Numbered from the stretch's first letter, positions 1 through 13,193 are shown. The stretch is DNA of 64,000 bases from Nematostella vectensis (GCF_932526225.1 NC_064039.1:6151001-6215000), one strand, 5' to 3'. The notes: a model not told the origin generated them from the sequence alone. Translations and numbers: made by a program.

Positions 1-22
1 CACCAAGTATATGTATACTTAC

Positions 23-2893
23 AGGGTTGTGTAGTACTAATTTCTTTAGTGCTTTAACATCCTACATAACAAAGAGAAACATAAAGCTCGACATTTGCTT
101 GTTACAGGTAGGTACATCTGATACAATTTCTTTTGTAACTCACATCAGTCAATGTAGCAGACATTAAAAATGCCTGATAAATCTTGGGCAGGTGGCTGTA
201 AAACAGTTAGGAAAGTACAATAGGTTATTTTTTAGAGCAAATTGATGACAATAGTGACTTTCTGCTCAGTTTTACTTAAAGAAAATTACACTCACCTTAA
301 TAAAACTTTTAAATCATCCTCATAACCATACGAGAACACAAGGTCTGCCTCATCAATTACCAGCATCTGGAGGCTGTCCTTCAAGTCCATGTTCTTAGAG
401 AATAACCCATCATATCAACAAAACTTCAATATATATTAGCTTGAGAGAGGCCCTATTCTAACAACCTAAAGGTTTCTCAGGGCTTCCTCAACACAAAATA
501 TATATAGTTATATGGTATAAGGTTTATTTTAAATATTTTTCTGTAAATTTAATTTACTTTTTCTATGTTCAGTAAATTTTGTGGCAAATAAATGTCTGTT
601 TATGATTTGACTAAATTTTGACAGCTAATTTTTTTGAACATTGATACGTAGTATTGCTTTGAGTATTACCTTTACAATAAATTAAAAAATTAGATGTAAC
701 AATGGGAACTGACATGGAAAAAATAAAAAAGAACATACAGTTCTAATAAATACATAATAATTGGTAATAGCTTCAGAGCAGCAAGCTGGAAAATTGCTCA
801 AACATTTGCAGGAAACAACAATGATCCTGAGTGTTCAAACACAATTTGTAAGCACTCAAGGGAGGGTACTTTGTTGTACTTGGTACTTTGGTACGCCCTT
901 GTACTTTGTTTGAATTTTCCACCCCTTTTCATGCTGGTGTAGTTTTTTAGTTTGTCTGTAGTCTCAATCATATCAGTGAGTATTTTTGGGAAAGTCAGCT
1001 GACCTTTGCTTGTATATGTCCAAGAATGCCACTTGGGGTCCCAACCACAATGTCTGGCTTGTCCATTAATAAAGGTCTATAACAAACACACAGCATCAAT
1101 AACCAAAATCAAAAGTAGTAAGTAATGTGCAAATATTGCTGTTAATGATGGGTCCTTTCCATACTTGGTGGACGGCAAGTTTCCTTGTGTAACATCAGCA
1201 ACTCTCACTTCTCTGGCACAACAACTTGATAGCTCCTATACAAAATTAAAGTGCATCAGTATTTTAGCACAGTTTAAAATTGAGATGTGCCTGTGCAAAC
1301 ACTGGTGGTTCAGGACTTAAAGAAGTTTTCTTAGAGTGCAAGGAAAACTAAACTTCTGCTAGCCTGAGTGTTTAGAAACAATTGACCTGTTAAAAACCAT
1401 TATCATTGAAATCATATTGTCAAGTAATCAAACCTTAGCATTGCGTGCAGCTTGTTGAGCAAGCTCTTTAGTTGGTACCAAGATAAGGGCTCTGATGTAC
1501 GACTCTTTGCAAGTCTGTAAACAACACACACAAATCAAGACAAACAAGAAGAGGCAGATGGGCAGATCTACTGTTGGGATGGGCTTAGAGGGTCCATCCC
1601 TTTATTTTCAGAGATTAAGGTAATTTCCTTGAAATAGTTCTACAAGCCAGATTTTTTTAAAATTGGCATAAACAATATTGAAGGGCTTTCAAATCACATT
1701 TAAGGGATCACACTAAAAGACACTGTTTTTGCCACTATTTATACAGTAAAAAGCACCATTTTGAAGTATTTTTACGGCTTTTAAGAGAAAATAAACTTTT
1801 TTTCTTCTTTCAGTATATCATTTTTCTGTAAATATTTAACTATTTGAGCAAATAAAAAATGGGGGTAACCGACTTCGTTTTTCTGTCAAAGCAATTTTAA
1901 GTAAAAACGCACGCCTTGTGTTTTGTTTTCTTGTACAACTGTGGCGTGCGCGCACTTAATACTGCCACTATGTACAGAAAAGGTGCGCAGTGCAATTCAA
2001 GGGAATTACCTTAAAGCATAACAACATGAAGAAATATAAGGAAACCCACAAAAGAACACTGATACCAGATGTGTGTATAGAATTTAGATGTCTTTTAAAT
2101 TTATTCATATTCTGAGAATTTCAGTTTGCAGTTGATCATGTAAAGTTTAATGAACTTGTAAACATGACGCTTCAGATCACATCCACTTTGTCTTGTCTTT
2201 GTGATAGTAACATAACAGCAAAAATGTCACCCAATCAGATGGAGGTACATAGGCTTACTGAGTGTGCATAATGTAAATGCAGAATCCTTTCAAAATCAAA
2301 GAACGGGATGTTAAAATATATCAGACTGTACTGTATATATATATGAGTGTATAACCTCCTCCCCCACCCCTCTGACAATCCTGGCTTCATGCCTGAGCTT
2401 TGTAAATACAAATTATACCTGTTTCTCCTGTAATATTCTTTGAACAACAGGGATTGCATAACTGTGAATGTGAAAACAAATAAGAAAATCATCGATGTGA
2501 TCTCAAGAGATCTTTACGTCTCGTGAACCAAAACAAAAATCTCAAAATCTTACGCTGCTGTCTTCCCAGAGCCAGTTTTCGCACGAGCTAAAACATCTTT
2601 ACCCTCCAGAGCCAACGTTATTGCTTTCTCCTGAGACCACATAGAAATAACAAAGTTAAAGGCAGTTCAAACTACAAGAAACACGAAAAGAAACCATGAT
2701 TCTTACCTGTATCGGAGTAGGTTTTGACCAATTCAGCTTCGATATAGCCTTCCAAATACAAAATAACGTCAACAGAAGATTCCCCTATACATGTTTTATG
2801 CTAAGCTTGACGAATACTTTTATTTACCTTTACAATGCGGTCATCCAGGCCCATTGAATCAAATGATAAACTTTGTTCATCTTCGTCCGCCAT
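23..2893 (-). CDS. DDX56: DDX56-type DEAD-box RNA helicase, 5' ten exons (3' end off the left edge)
   Basis: This is a nucleolar ATP-dependent RNA helicase of the DDX56/Dbp9 family, which acts in large ribosomal subunit assembly (family knowledge). I read ten exons, in transcription order: 2893-2828, 2748-2707, 2630-2554, 2461-2419, 1514-1434, 1235-1165, 1076-1004, 393-296, 195-144, 61-23. All are joined by GT/AG sites with matching phases. The protein starts [11 protein letters not shown]. It then shows the Q motif (NWSKPTPIQ), motif I ([10 protein letters not shown]), Ia (PTKELA), Ib (GTPSG), II ([13 protein letters not shown]), III (LMSATLTD) and [13 protein letters not shown]. The spacing follows human DDX56. 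The C-terminal RecA domain lies beyond base 1. One oddity is motif Ib, which reads TPSG where family members have TPSR or TPGR. The start is the only ATG preceding the Q-motif frame, and the upstream 630 bp are non-coding. Identification is strong; individual exon edges are unverified. Confidence 0.9.
1515..2418. other. DDX56 intron 4
   Basis: A 0.9-kb AT-rich intron between the exons encoding [11 protein letters not shown] and [16 protein letters not shown] see no second gene and no clear repeat in it. Confidence 0.6.
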
Positions 2894-3520
2894 CTTGAAT
2901 TTACACCATGTGAGTTTATATCGTACTGCGCATGCTTATGGAGCTCTAATGATCTTTTACTGCGGGCTCATAAACACACGTGCACCTGTTCGCCAGTCCG
3001 CGCTCTCGTAACAAAAAACAATTTTCAGATTGTGAAAACAATCGGTAAAAATCATTATCTCACTTCAAATACTTTTGGGAGTGTTATTTTTTACTTACAT
3101 AGATGATTAAGCAGAGTAAAATATGAAAGGGGAAATGATTGTTACAAGAAGTTTTACTGTTTGGATGTAACGAAAACGAGACTTTGGTGACTAGCGTTAC
3201 GGTAGAATTAGGCGGGGGTTTTGTTCGAACAATTGAACCCTACAATGATTCATTTATCATTCATAAGCTTACGCATAAAGCTTATGTTTATCAGTAACTT
3301 AGCAGCAAAAAAGCTAGAATGAGAGCGACTCGTGTTTGTAACTCAACCCAAACGTTTGTGATCGGCGATTCACTCGTTTAAATCGGGCAAATTATAGCAC
3401 GGTAGTTGGACTGATGAGAATAATTTTGAATCATATTAGATAGAGGGAGTATTTTTTTATACCTTAGTCAATTGCGTATTGAAATATCTCTGGTAAATAA
3501 TTTTGTATCAAGATTCAAAT
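2894..3520. other. Intergenic region between divergently transcribed DDX56 and TRPA-like genes
   Basis: About 630 bp separate the DDX56 start (minus strand) from the TRPA-like start (plus strand), so it must hold both promoters and 5' leaders. No TATA box or other element could be assigned with confidence. The short open frames here show no family resemblance. Confidence 0.5.
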
Positions 3521-6331
3521 ATGATGATCCCAAATGGAAAGACAGCTAACAACAAAGTAGCACCGGTTATCCTAAACGAAGGCAACATTAGCGCTGGAGT
3601 TGAGCCAGGGCTGACTAATCATGCCGATGCGCTCGAAGAAGAGATTAAACGGAGCAAAGGAAAAATAAGAAAACCCCGAGGTATCAACTCCATTGGTAGC
3701 GGTACGAAGGTAAAAGTTGGTTTCACAAGATGGAAGAAAGCAGCGTTAGATGGTATACACAAATCAAAGAATGAAGGACAGAAGAGAACTTTTAAAGATA
3801 AACTTAAAGTTTCTGGTGATAAAATCTCTCATCGCATGAACGCTGCACAATTAAGCGACCTGGAAGACCTCGTAGATGGCGACGGCGCAAATAAACACAA
3901 AGGAAATGGAATCGCAAACGGAGCAAATGGAACCTCTATTAGTTCCTCTAGTAGAGCATTGTTATATTACTTCGCTAAGCTGTCAGCGAACGCTAATACG
4001 AATGAAGTGATTGATCTTGAGTTTGTTGAGACGCTTATCAAGACAGGCGCATCAGTTAGTGTGACCGATAGACATGGACAGACCGTCATGCACGAAACGG
4101 CGCGACAATGGGAGGTAGCGGTGGCAAAATTCCTCATAAAAAGAGGTGAGAGATTGGCTTGAGTCACTCACAGGCCTATAGGTCGACCACAGGCTAGACC
4201 ATAGGCCTAGATGTTTTATAACCTTTATTCTAGAGAGAGTTTATGGGGTGTATACCGCGGTGTCTATGCCTTGTCCGGTGTTGCTTGGGGTCTTGTATTA
4301 AAACAAAAACATAGATGAAGTATTGAAACAACTATCATAACATTAAGGAAAAACAAATGAAATGATTTTGATAGATGGGTGGCTTGCTAGTTTCGACTAA
4401 ATATTTAAAATGATGTTGCTTGAAAAATCATTACACAGTTTTGTACCCTTTTACTTTATGCCTAATAGAGGTGCCTTATGTGTGGCTAACTTATGCCAAT
4501 TCCGAGCGCATCGAGTTTAGTGTAGTAAGTCGTCATTTCAACGCCAGCAATTAGCGATGAGGTGTTAACAACGCGATAATACCTGCAACATAATTGCACA
4601 CAACAAACATTACACTTGTTAACGCCTACAAATTCTTACGTCCGTCTCATCTTTCCTGTCAAAAAATCATTGTCGCTATGATTACAATTTCTTCCAAGTG
4701 GTAAATGTCCCATATTTTTCTAGGCAGAAAGATCAACTCAATTATTTCCTATTATCATTTACAATCGAATAAACAAGCCAGACTAAGCCGGGAATTTCAG
4801 GTCTTTTCTTTCATTTAAGCTCTCATATAGGTCTTCGTCTTGCCTGTACTACCCCTTTTGCTTTTCATTACCGAGAAATAAATACTCGGCCACTTCAGCA
4901 AAATTAAGCGAAAGTAAAATCATTTGTGGAACCTTTAATCCCCTTTCTGACCCCTTACTACCCCTGTCGATCTCCTTGCGTTGCCTGCGCTCTCAAACCT
5001 CTCTTGACAATGAGGTCAGTTAGCCTGCGTAACAAGCAGAGGGATTGGAGAAAATAGAAAAGAGACTGCCTGGTATGAATAAGAATTTAAATATCTTCTC
5101 CCCACGCACGTGCGATCTCTTTTCCCGCCCCCTTGCGCTTACCACCTTACGGTAGAAGGTTAGTAATAATAATCAACGATAAACAAAACACATCATTTTC
5201 GCTACTAAGGTGCAAGTATAAACCAAGCAGACAGGTTTGGCCGTACTCCTCTGCATGTCGCTGCAGCGGTGGACTATCCAGACATGGTGCGCTTTCTTGT
5301 TGAGAATGGCGCTGATGTCCACGCGCGCACTTCAGGGGAGCTTCAGACTCCGATCCACTACGCTGCGCGTAATGATGCCGCAACATCACTCAAAATGCTA
5401 CTGAGGTGCGGAGCAAATATGGACGATCGCGACTACAAAGAGCGAACCCCGTTACAGGTAACGGTCCCAATGCACAGAATATTGCATATGTTAACGCAGC
5501 CCGATATGCATGATTGTGCTCAATGTACTCTGCTATATAAATGCTGTACAATAAAGCTTGACAATACGTTTTTTTTTAATTCAACGACGTAGAATGTTTT
5601 GTACTGGGCTGTCGATATGGCAAATGCTCATTTTTGAGCCCTGGGCGCGAGTGGACGCCGATTGAAATGAGGATGGAGCTAATTGAAGATCGATTGAAAT
5701 TGAGACCAGCTCTTCGCTCTTGGAGGGGCACAGTTTGAAATAAGGCGCCAATTCGAAGCTGTGCGCTAAAACGAGCATTATTAACGGTACTTTTACATCC
5801 TATAAATGATGGTACGCGTAAGATGTTTGATGGTACAATGTTCGACAAAACTTGTTGATCAATAATGTTCATACTCTCTTATTGTGCCACGTTTTTATAT
5901 GTAGGCGACAAAAAAGTCTTCCTAGCTAGCAGGCATTCTGGAATCGTCACGCCAGCTGAAGCGCCTCCTAGCGTGGTGACTCCAGAACGGCTGTGAGGGA
6001 AACAAAACTCAGTCCTTTGATAGCACTGGAGTTAAAGTGGTTTTGTGTACGTCAAGTACTGCTGATTTACGTCGGCTTTTGATTCACTTTTTGAGACCAG
6101 TGTAATGCGCATTTCGGTTTCATTCTGCTTTTGTGATCTGACCTCAGGTAGCAGCAGAACTGGATCGCTCGGAGACCGCCAAACTTCTCGTCAAACAAGG
6201 CGCGGATGCTGGGGTGATGGACGATAGCGGGATGACGGCACTCGTCATGATGATCAGCAAAATGCCTGTTGTGGTATGTATCAGGAAACGGCTACTGGAG
6301 AGGGGAGAATAGGGTGAGGATTCTTATCATC

Positions 6332-6381
<50 letters not shown>

Positions 6382-8635
6382 GGTTGTCGTCGTCGTCGTC
6401 GTCGTCGTCAACATTATCATTATTATTATTAAGATATAATTATTAGAAAAAGCAGGGACGTAGCAGGGGGTGGGGCACTGGGGGTTGGTGCCCCCCAATA
6501 TTTTAAAAAAAAAATAAGGAAATGACCAGAAGGGGCGTGGCCGTGCCCCCCAAATATGTTCTTCATGTTTTTGTATTGTGCACATCAATATTTGATTGAC
6601 CTTTAAACTCGCTCGGCCAATCCCTTAGATGCCTGGGTCTAAGGGATTTCAAGATTTGTGTGATAAAGATTTGACCAAGCGATGAAGTTTTTTTTACACA
6701 TTTTTGCCTCGAGTCTCAAATTGACAGGAATCAGCATTTTACACCATGTTTTCTGGAGATCAGGGAGCGGGAAAACTTTAACTCTTCTAAATATGGGCAT
6801 CAATGCCCATATAAGGCAATGCATACGAAGGACACTATCCGCGGGGAATATGTTTGATATGCCTTCCCCCCCCCCAATCTTACGTGGCCTGCTACCGCAC
6901 TGAAGAGGGAAGGGTGTGTGTATATATACCCATAAATAGCTGGTGGTATATAAGGGCCGAAATATATGCTAGAGAAAGGGGAGTATAATATTAATACAAA
7001 GGGGTGAAGCAAATAAACAGTAAGTAGCAGATAAATATCCACGAATGTCATTGCAGTTATCCCATTTCTTCATAGGCAAAAGAGGCACTAAATCAATTCT
7101 ACTCGTATGACCGGGCAAACCGCAAGCAGTATTTCTACTTGAACTACCTCGAGCCCGTCATACCAAAGTGTATTAATATCGGATGGCCGCAAACCGCGCT
7201 AGAAGTAGTTGTCCTGCATAAGCAGTTTGACCTTATCATGCACCCTGTCTACCAGCGACTCTTAAAGGTCAAATGGCAACGCTTCGGCAAGAGAGGGGCA
7301 TGGTTTCAAGCCATCTCCAGCTTGATTTATGTGATTCTTTGGACTGTAATAGGTATAACAAAAGCTGACAAGCCGAGCGAGTACTACCAACCAATAAGTG
7401 AGAAGTGGTGGCGGATTGGACTATACGTGTTCGCCGTTTTGATGACTTTTAACGAAATTCGACGCGAAATTTCCGACATCTTGTTTTCAAAGAAGGAACA
7501 CAGGCTCTGGATGAAGTGGCGTGAAACGGAGCTACAGCGAGACTTGAAGTATTGTCATCCGCGCTGGCCTGGGGAGAGAATTTATCTAATGCAAGAAATC
7601 GACTTCTTACATCAACAGGAGCCATCGTACTTCAATGACGCTTGGAACGTATTTGATTGGCTAACATACTGTATGGTAATGGCTTCCCTGGTGACGCACG
7701 GTGTATCTGTCTTAATTGACCACATGATGGTTCACAATGCGCACATCAATATCATGTCAGCCACTCTTATCTGCATCTGGATTCGTCTTCTCAAGACTTT
7801 CCGCGCGTTCACTGCGCTTGGTCCCTTTGTTGTCATGTTAGGTCATCTAATTTACGACATCCTGAAGTTCTTCTTTCTATTCGTTGTCTTCTACATCCCT
7901 TACGCAGCCTCTTTCTGGATGGTATTTTCCAGTCACAACATCAGTGGTTACTCTACCATTGCAGATTTGCTTTTCTCAATGTTTCGCATGACCGTCGTGG
8001 ACGATTACAATTACGACGAGCTTTCGAAAGCTGAGCCCATAATGTCCAAGATCCTTTGCGGTACCTATCTCGCCTTCTCAGCAATCATCTGCCTTAATCT
8101 ATTTATCGCGTTGATGTCAGATACCTTTCAGCGTGTCTATGACAACGTCAAAGCAAACGCCGCCATGCAACAGGCAAATACTATTCTATCGTTGGAAAAC
8201 AATTTGTCTGTGACGAAAAAGAAGAAATTCGCGAATTTTATTCACACGCGCTGTAGTCCGGATGAGTTGTATTATGATGACGATGTCTTGGACGACGACG
8301 AAGGCGACCTGAAGCGCATGACGCATCAAATTAAAGAAGAACTCGAGGAAATGCACTCGAAGATGGATGCGCAGGGGAGTAAGAAGCGCGCGGGTGTTGA
8401 CGGGGTAAAGTCGGATGTGACACGTGACGAGTTGGACGCGCTACGCGGGGATCTGGGACGAGTAGAACAACAGCAACGAGCGATGACCGCGCAATTCCAC
8501 ACACAGATAGGCGAGTTAAAGGAAATGCTGAGAGATGTGATGGTGAAACTGAACAAACCACGCAAAAAACGACACGTACAGACCAGCTTTGAGGAGCCTG
8601 GGGTCGGCGAGCATGGCCACTTACAGACTCTATAA
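3521..8635 (+). CDS. Ankyrin-repeat TRP channel, TRPA-like
   Basis: A cation channel subunit of the plasma membrane (family knowledge; gating stimulus unknown). The exons are 3521-4145, 5231-5457, 6148-6273 and 7076-8635, giving about 845 aa. The N-terminus is basic and unstructured for ~110 residues. Ankyrin repeats follow (GRTPLHVAA, QTPIHYAAR, AELDRSETAKLLVKQGADA). The linker ALEVVVLHKQFDLIMHPV then resembles the pre-S1 region of TRPA proteins. Six membrane segments can be seen, including S5 KFFFLFVVFYIPYAASFW, a pore loop ending VVDDYNYDEL, and S6 CLNLFIALMSDTF. The C-terminal ~140 residues are charged and predicted coiled coil (RDELDALRGDLGRVEQQQ). The start is the ATG at 3521 because no upstream ATG is in frame. 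The join of exons 1 and 2 skips part of an ankyrin repeat, so a small exon may be missing within 4146-5230. It could instead belong to a TRPV-like cnidarian group; subfamily confidence is moderate. Confidence 0.85.
4146..5230 (+). other. TRPA-like intron 1
   Basis: A 1.1-kb intron. The exons on either side would form a more complete ankyrin repeat with five or six more residues between them, so a micro-exon may hide here. I could not locate it. No mobile element was recognised. Confidence 0.4.
5458..6147 (+). other. TRPA-like intron 2
   Basis: A 0.7-kb intron between two ankyrin exons. The minus-strand open frames within it are low in information and resemble nothing. I see no repeat. Confidence 0.5.
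6328..6436. repeat. ATC/GTC trinucleotide microsatellite
   Basis: A run of TCATCA units changes into GTCGTC units and then TTATTA units, inside intron 3 of the TRPA-like gene (6274-7075). It gives rise to a spurious poly-Met/Thr open frame on the minus strand. Confidence 0.9.
6458..6575. repeat. Dispersed G/C-run repeat copy (family shared with 40665-40840)
   Basis: The phrases GTAGCAGGGGGTGGGGCACT, GTGCCCCCCAATATTTT and GGGGCGTGGCCGTGCCCCCC recur, in reverse orientation, at 40665-40840. A partial copy lies near 19975-20010. It sits in TRPA-like intron 3. Another fragment ending CCTGCTACCGCACTGAA lies at about 6865-6905 and resembles 20725-20770. Confidence 0.7.
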
Positions 8636-10258
8636 GAAAAATAGCTCGAGAAAAGGGTTTTGAATATAGCTAGTAAAAGGGAGTGGGATTTATCTAAGGA
8701 AAAGGTAATTATTTATGAAGATCAAGTGCTTACCTTGTTTGACCACAAAAAATGAAATTCTCCCAAAATGGCCACTTGGTGTGCAAATCTTTTTAGGGTG
8801 GGAGGGGGCAACGTGAGAATAGTCTCAATTTGGTTAAATTTCTCAATTTCTTTATACTACTTTACCTCAAGTCATGTTTTACACTAGGCAATTCCACTGC
8901 AGACGCACCTATTAGTAATTCGTCTCGTATAAAGTTTGCTACGACGTCACAAAAATGAAAATGGAAAACAGAAAAGAAAAGAAAACACACACAGAGGGCG
9001 AAGCTTCATCCGTATGAACCTGTTATCATCATTTCCTTGGCTGATGCATTTTGGTAATATAACTAGTAAAACCTCCGTAAAAAGTGAATCGTACATAGAG
9101 CGTGGGGGGGGGATGTGCAGGGGGTTGCGCGCCCCCTTCGTGCTTGCCTGACCCCTGTAATGGAAACAAATACGACAGCATCATCAAAACGCTGGGTTTC
9201 TGTTTATGCGACGACGGCAGCAACATAAACCTTATAAAAAAATCGTCTATCCCTTTTCGTACCCGGCGCAAAGTCGTTTTTTTATGCGGCATAGTCAAAG
9301 GATTTTCCTAAACGCCGCCCCAGTGAAAGAAAAGTGATTCCACAGTTCTACATAGATCAAAGAATCGATACCGATTCACATAAATAATTGTAGACATTTG
9401 AAATTCAAGGAAGATGATCGCCAATAAAATGTGCAGACATTGTTTGTTTTATCAATCTAATCATCGCAAACATTGTAGAATCACGCATTTTAATTAAAAC
9501 TTCTGACGAGAGATTTTTTTTCTTTATTTGCTATCATACTTATACTTCTTGTTAGAGAGCATTATATTGAAATAAGAAGCTTGCATAAAAAAAATAGAAA
9601 GAAATTGAAATATGAATGAAGGAAGTGTGGAGGGTACAATGATAGCCCCACCCCACCCTGGCACTATTTAATGAACAGAAAAGCATTGGTCGACATGCTC
9701 CACTTGACAGTGCTGAAAAACGCAAGACTAGTTCCAGTACCGCGCGGTTAAACCAGCCTTTTTGGTGAAATGGCGGCGTTTTACCGGCGAACTGTCACAT
9801 TTTGGCGAATGCTAAGAAAACTAGACCAAACCTAAGGCTTTAATTTTCTTTATGATTCCCTCATTATCACACAAATCTGTCATCTTTTGTACAGTCTGGT
9901 TTTAATGCTGTACAGTAAGTCAAAACAGCGACGAAGTCAGCCTTTCGTACCTTTACTCGAACGATTCAACACTGAGATTTTGTTTGTTTTCGCCAGAACA
10001 CGCGCATGCGCATACGTTATTCAGCACTGTCGCTCCACTTAGCAGTGTCTTGATTCTTACCACTCTGCGGTTATATTTCTCAAATCACGCCAATTCTTAT
10101 TAGATTGTGCACCAAAGCAGCTGGCCTTGTTAGAGGCCTTTCATCTGAAGCTTTATCAATCGAAAAAACTTGATTGTCACGGAAGAAACTGGTTGCAAAT
10201 CGCGAAGTACGGTCAAAGCCGGGTATCAGATCATCCGCTTCACCGATTGAAACCCACC
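8636..10258. other. Intergenic region, no gene seen
   Basis: A 1.6-kb stretch downstream of the TRPA-like gene. At about 9100-9145 it has a short G-run and C-run repeat fragment. The rest is AT-rich, with no convincing coding exon on either strand. The promoter of the small membrane-protein gene at 10259 should lie at its right end. Confidence 0.5.
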
Positions 10259-10828
10259 ATGTCCCCGTGTTGCAAAACAACGACTACTTGGGTACAAAAT
10301 CTAAAGATTGGTCAGGAATATCGGCAGTACACTGTCCAGCTCCTTCGCGGGATCGGTTGTTGTTGTGAAGAGTATGAGATCTTTGTAAATGGCAAGGTTC
10401 ACGAGCAACACCATCTCTCGTACAACCCCTGCAGTCCACTATGCTGTCCTGGTGGTAGCTACGAATGGCAGCAGGATGGCCACCACTTCCTTTTAATGTA
10501 CAATTCCATGTCATGGACTAACTCTTTTGGAGGTTATCGGCTTTTTATAAACGGCATAGACGTTAACACTGGCAGAGAATTCTCGGCGTTTTGGCGGCGT
10601 CGTGGCTGGCAAGCAGTCTTCGCAGGCTTGTTGATGATTTTCCTCGGCGTTGCATGGGCGTTGATTTTTCACTACCTCATAAAAAGCGGTGAAACTTATA
10701 TTGTTGGCTATAGTCTTGTCATAACCGGCGTCATTTACATCATCCTTGGTGTGATTCCGTTGCTGCGATACCGCAAATCGAGACAAGATGGGTTACCAGT
10801 CATGGAGTACTCTGTCAATACCGTGTGA
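10259..10828 (+). CDS. Small two-transmembrane protein, divergent member of the local family
   Basis: An intronless frame of 189 aa starting at ATG 10259 (context ACCATGT). The open frame runs further upstream to 10127, but the paralogues start at the equivalent of 10259. The N-terminal ~110 residues are Cys-rich, with a repeated hydrophobic-NG pattern (YEIFVNGK, YRLFINGI) suggesting a beta-sandwich. A conserved block FSAFWRRRGWQAVF precedes two membrane helices (FAGLLMIFLGVAWALIF and YSLVITGVIYIILGVIPLL). It shares this architecture, and the FxAFWR+RG block, with the three minus-strand genes at 13194-15900. I do not recognise the family. The twin NG-strand pattern is weakly reminiscent of FAIM1-type domains, which is inference only. 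Function unknown. Confidence 0.7.
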   Translation: MSPCCKTTTTWVQNLKIGQEYRQYTVQLLRGIGCCCEEYEIFVNGKVHEQHHLSYNPCSPLCCPGGSYEWQQDGHHFLLMYNSMSWTNSFGGYRLFINGIDVNTGREFSAFWRRRGWQAVFAGLLMIFLGVAWALIFHYLIKSGETYIVGYSLVITGVIYIILGVIPLLRYRKSRQDGLPVMEYSVNTV

Positions 10829-11863
10829 TGATATAACGTCATGATCAGACAGGGAGTATAGGGCTAGATAGGACATAGCGAAATAGCTACAAAATGACAA
10901 TGCCAACAATCGAAAACTCTGAAAAAAATGTCAAATGTAGCAGACCAGGATTTAGAGCGATAGTTGCCAATAGCTACACATCACAACAAAAAAAGATTCT
11001 TCAAGCTTTCTTATGCCAAAGAACGTTGAAATTTAAGTAATCTGTTTTTTAAATGACGGTGGAAGATTTGGGACGAGTGGAATGACCCTCTCCCCAAGCT
11101 GCCTATTTTGTTGATTTTACAGATCAGTATTATAAGCCCTGACGAATCAGGCCAAGACAGGTGAAATTTGAGAATACTGTTCATGGCGAAGTGGAAACGC
11201 AGCTTTTATTGACTACATAACAGTTTATATTTTGGTTTTAAATGGGGAGCCAGCCTACGAACCTGTGAAGGGATTAATGGTGTAAATAGAAAGACTACAG
11301 ACAAGCTTGCGCTGATGTTTTGCTCGTTTGCCCTTTGTCTGAGCAAATGAAACTGAATGGGTTGGGGGAGTGGTATGTAATGGTATTAGTTTAAATGTAA
11401 CACAGACTACCCTGCCAATGCCCAGACTGTTGTGTGCATCCCAATATTCAAACAAATATAGAAAAGCACTTGAAAAGTAGAGGTAATACTGTGAGCTTCT
11501 ATGTTAGTTAGCTAATAAGCACAGCAATCAGAGTGTATCAAATATGATGCTCACAAAGAGTATGCAAATAGAATAAGCCCTTTTCTCTGTTGTTTGTTTT
11601 TGAAAATAAACAGTATTTTATGATGGGGTCTGGATGAACAAAGGAATGGCAAACCAATGTCAGGCTGCAAGTGAACACCAACCATTTGTAACAAAAGATA
11701 ATAAGTAAATGTTAGTAACTACTGTGCTAGTCATTGATAGTTCCAGTACATTTTCCTGTATTGTTATGAAATACACCTTTTGCTGTTCATTTACTGAAAT
11801 AGGGATATTCACACAAGCAAAAAAGCATTGTCTTCATAGCAAACACTCGTACAATAACACTTA
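10829..11863. other. Intergenic region, no gene seen
   Basis: AT-rich sequence with no supported gene. At about 11772-11791 a phrase ACACCTTTTGCTGTTCATT matches the terminal repeat of the 844-bp element at 38233-39076, so a truncated copy of that family may be present. Confidence 0.5.
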
Positions 11864-12061
11864 GGGACTGGTCATTTATTACTGGGGGGAGGCGGCAAAT
11901 ATGTAGGGGCGGGGCTATGTATTTTGGGGCACCAATTTAGGGGGGTCTTATTTTTTTTGGCTGTCATGAAAGGGGGTCAAATGTTTGCAAATTTTTGGGG
12001 CTCCGGACTTAGGGGTTTTTGCAAAAAATACCCCCCCCCCCAGTAATTAATGACTGCTCCC
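11864..12061. mobile_element. ~200-bp inverted-repeat element, possibly PIF/Harbinger-like
   Basis: The left end GGGACTGGTCATTTATTACT is mirrored by the right end AGTAATTAATGACTGCTCCC. The interior holds G- and C-runs. The same termini bound a 772-bp copy at 36198-36969, where a 3-bp TAA duplication is visible. Here the flanks are TTA and TTT, so the duplication is imperfect. No coding capacity. Confidence 0.75.
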
Positions 12062-12812
12062 TTTTGAAGTCTCAAGAGCACAATGGAAATTTAAATAAGA
12101 ATTTCAGCATTGAATTGGACATTCATTAGTATGATCGTTTACACTCAAACTTTTATTAGCAGTTTTGTGCTATCAACAAACAAAAACATGCATTTGATAA
12201 AGTGCTTTAGACATTTATTTAAACGATACATATGTCTGCATTTTTCATAAAATTCTAAGAGTTTAATATTGTAGAATTTCACATTGAAACCTTAACTTTT
12301 GTATGGTTTAAACAAATTTCCAAAACACTTTATCATTTTTTGCTTTGTTTTGCAAATCAAGTTTGGATACTGGAATTAAATAAAACAGTATAAAAGTGAT
12401 GCTGCTAACAGAATATATCGTACAAGATAGATATATATGAGCTTAGTAGTAAGTCTTATCTGAGCATTTTCAAGAAGGTCATGAGCGGGGGTAGTCACCC
12501 TTTGTACAAGCTGATGCCAAAAGTGAAGACTTCACTTCGCCCCTAGTAGTCTTTTGCCCAAGATCAACACAGAACGTTTTAAGGCCTCTTATGTAAATAG
12601 ACTACATTTTAAACATAAGCTATGTGTATAAGTGACCTGATGATAGATTTTTAGATTTTAATTATATATTATATAGCATTACATTATATAGTATATAGTT
12701 TCAGACTTATTGGTATGTATTTTTACTGATATTTTAATAAAAACATTATTATTATTATTATTATAATAGTAATAATTTATCAGTTCATTCTGAATGCATT
12801 GCATTGCTTACC
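12062..12812. other. AT-rich intergenic stretch
   Basis: No gene. A short ATT trinucleotide run lies near 12745-12775. It leads directly into the tandem triplication. Confidence 0.5.
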
Positions 12813-13193
12813 TATGATGAGACAAAATAATGCAAACTAAAGTTCTGAAAACACATCAACCAATCAATGCAGGTCATTACCATTCAAAAGCAGTCATATG
12901 GCAACAAAGCTGCCATTTTGTCACCCTAGCAACATACAAAGTTTTAGAAAGCATCCAATTCTATCACCTGACTTTGGGAGATAGTGCAACATTGTAATTG
13001 AATTTTGTAAAAGAAGTGTAAAATGTTGCTTCTGTATGGTTATTTTTAGGTTTTATGCCATATTTTTTATGTTATTTTATTTGTACCATATGAGTGAGCT
13101 ACAAATACAACCTCTTCTTTTAACAGAGCTGAACAGCCTCAAAATTGATTATTGATTGATCTTTCTATAATTCAAAAATAATAATAAAAAATC

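Noticed and set aside
3503-3520. Upstream extension of the TRPA-like frame to 3503
   Set aside because: The codon there is TTG; the first in-frame ATG is at 3521.
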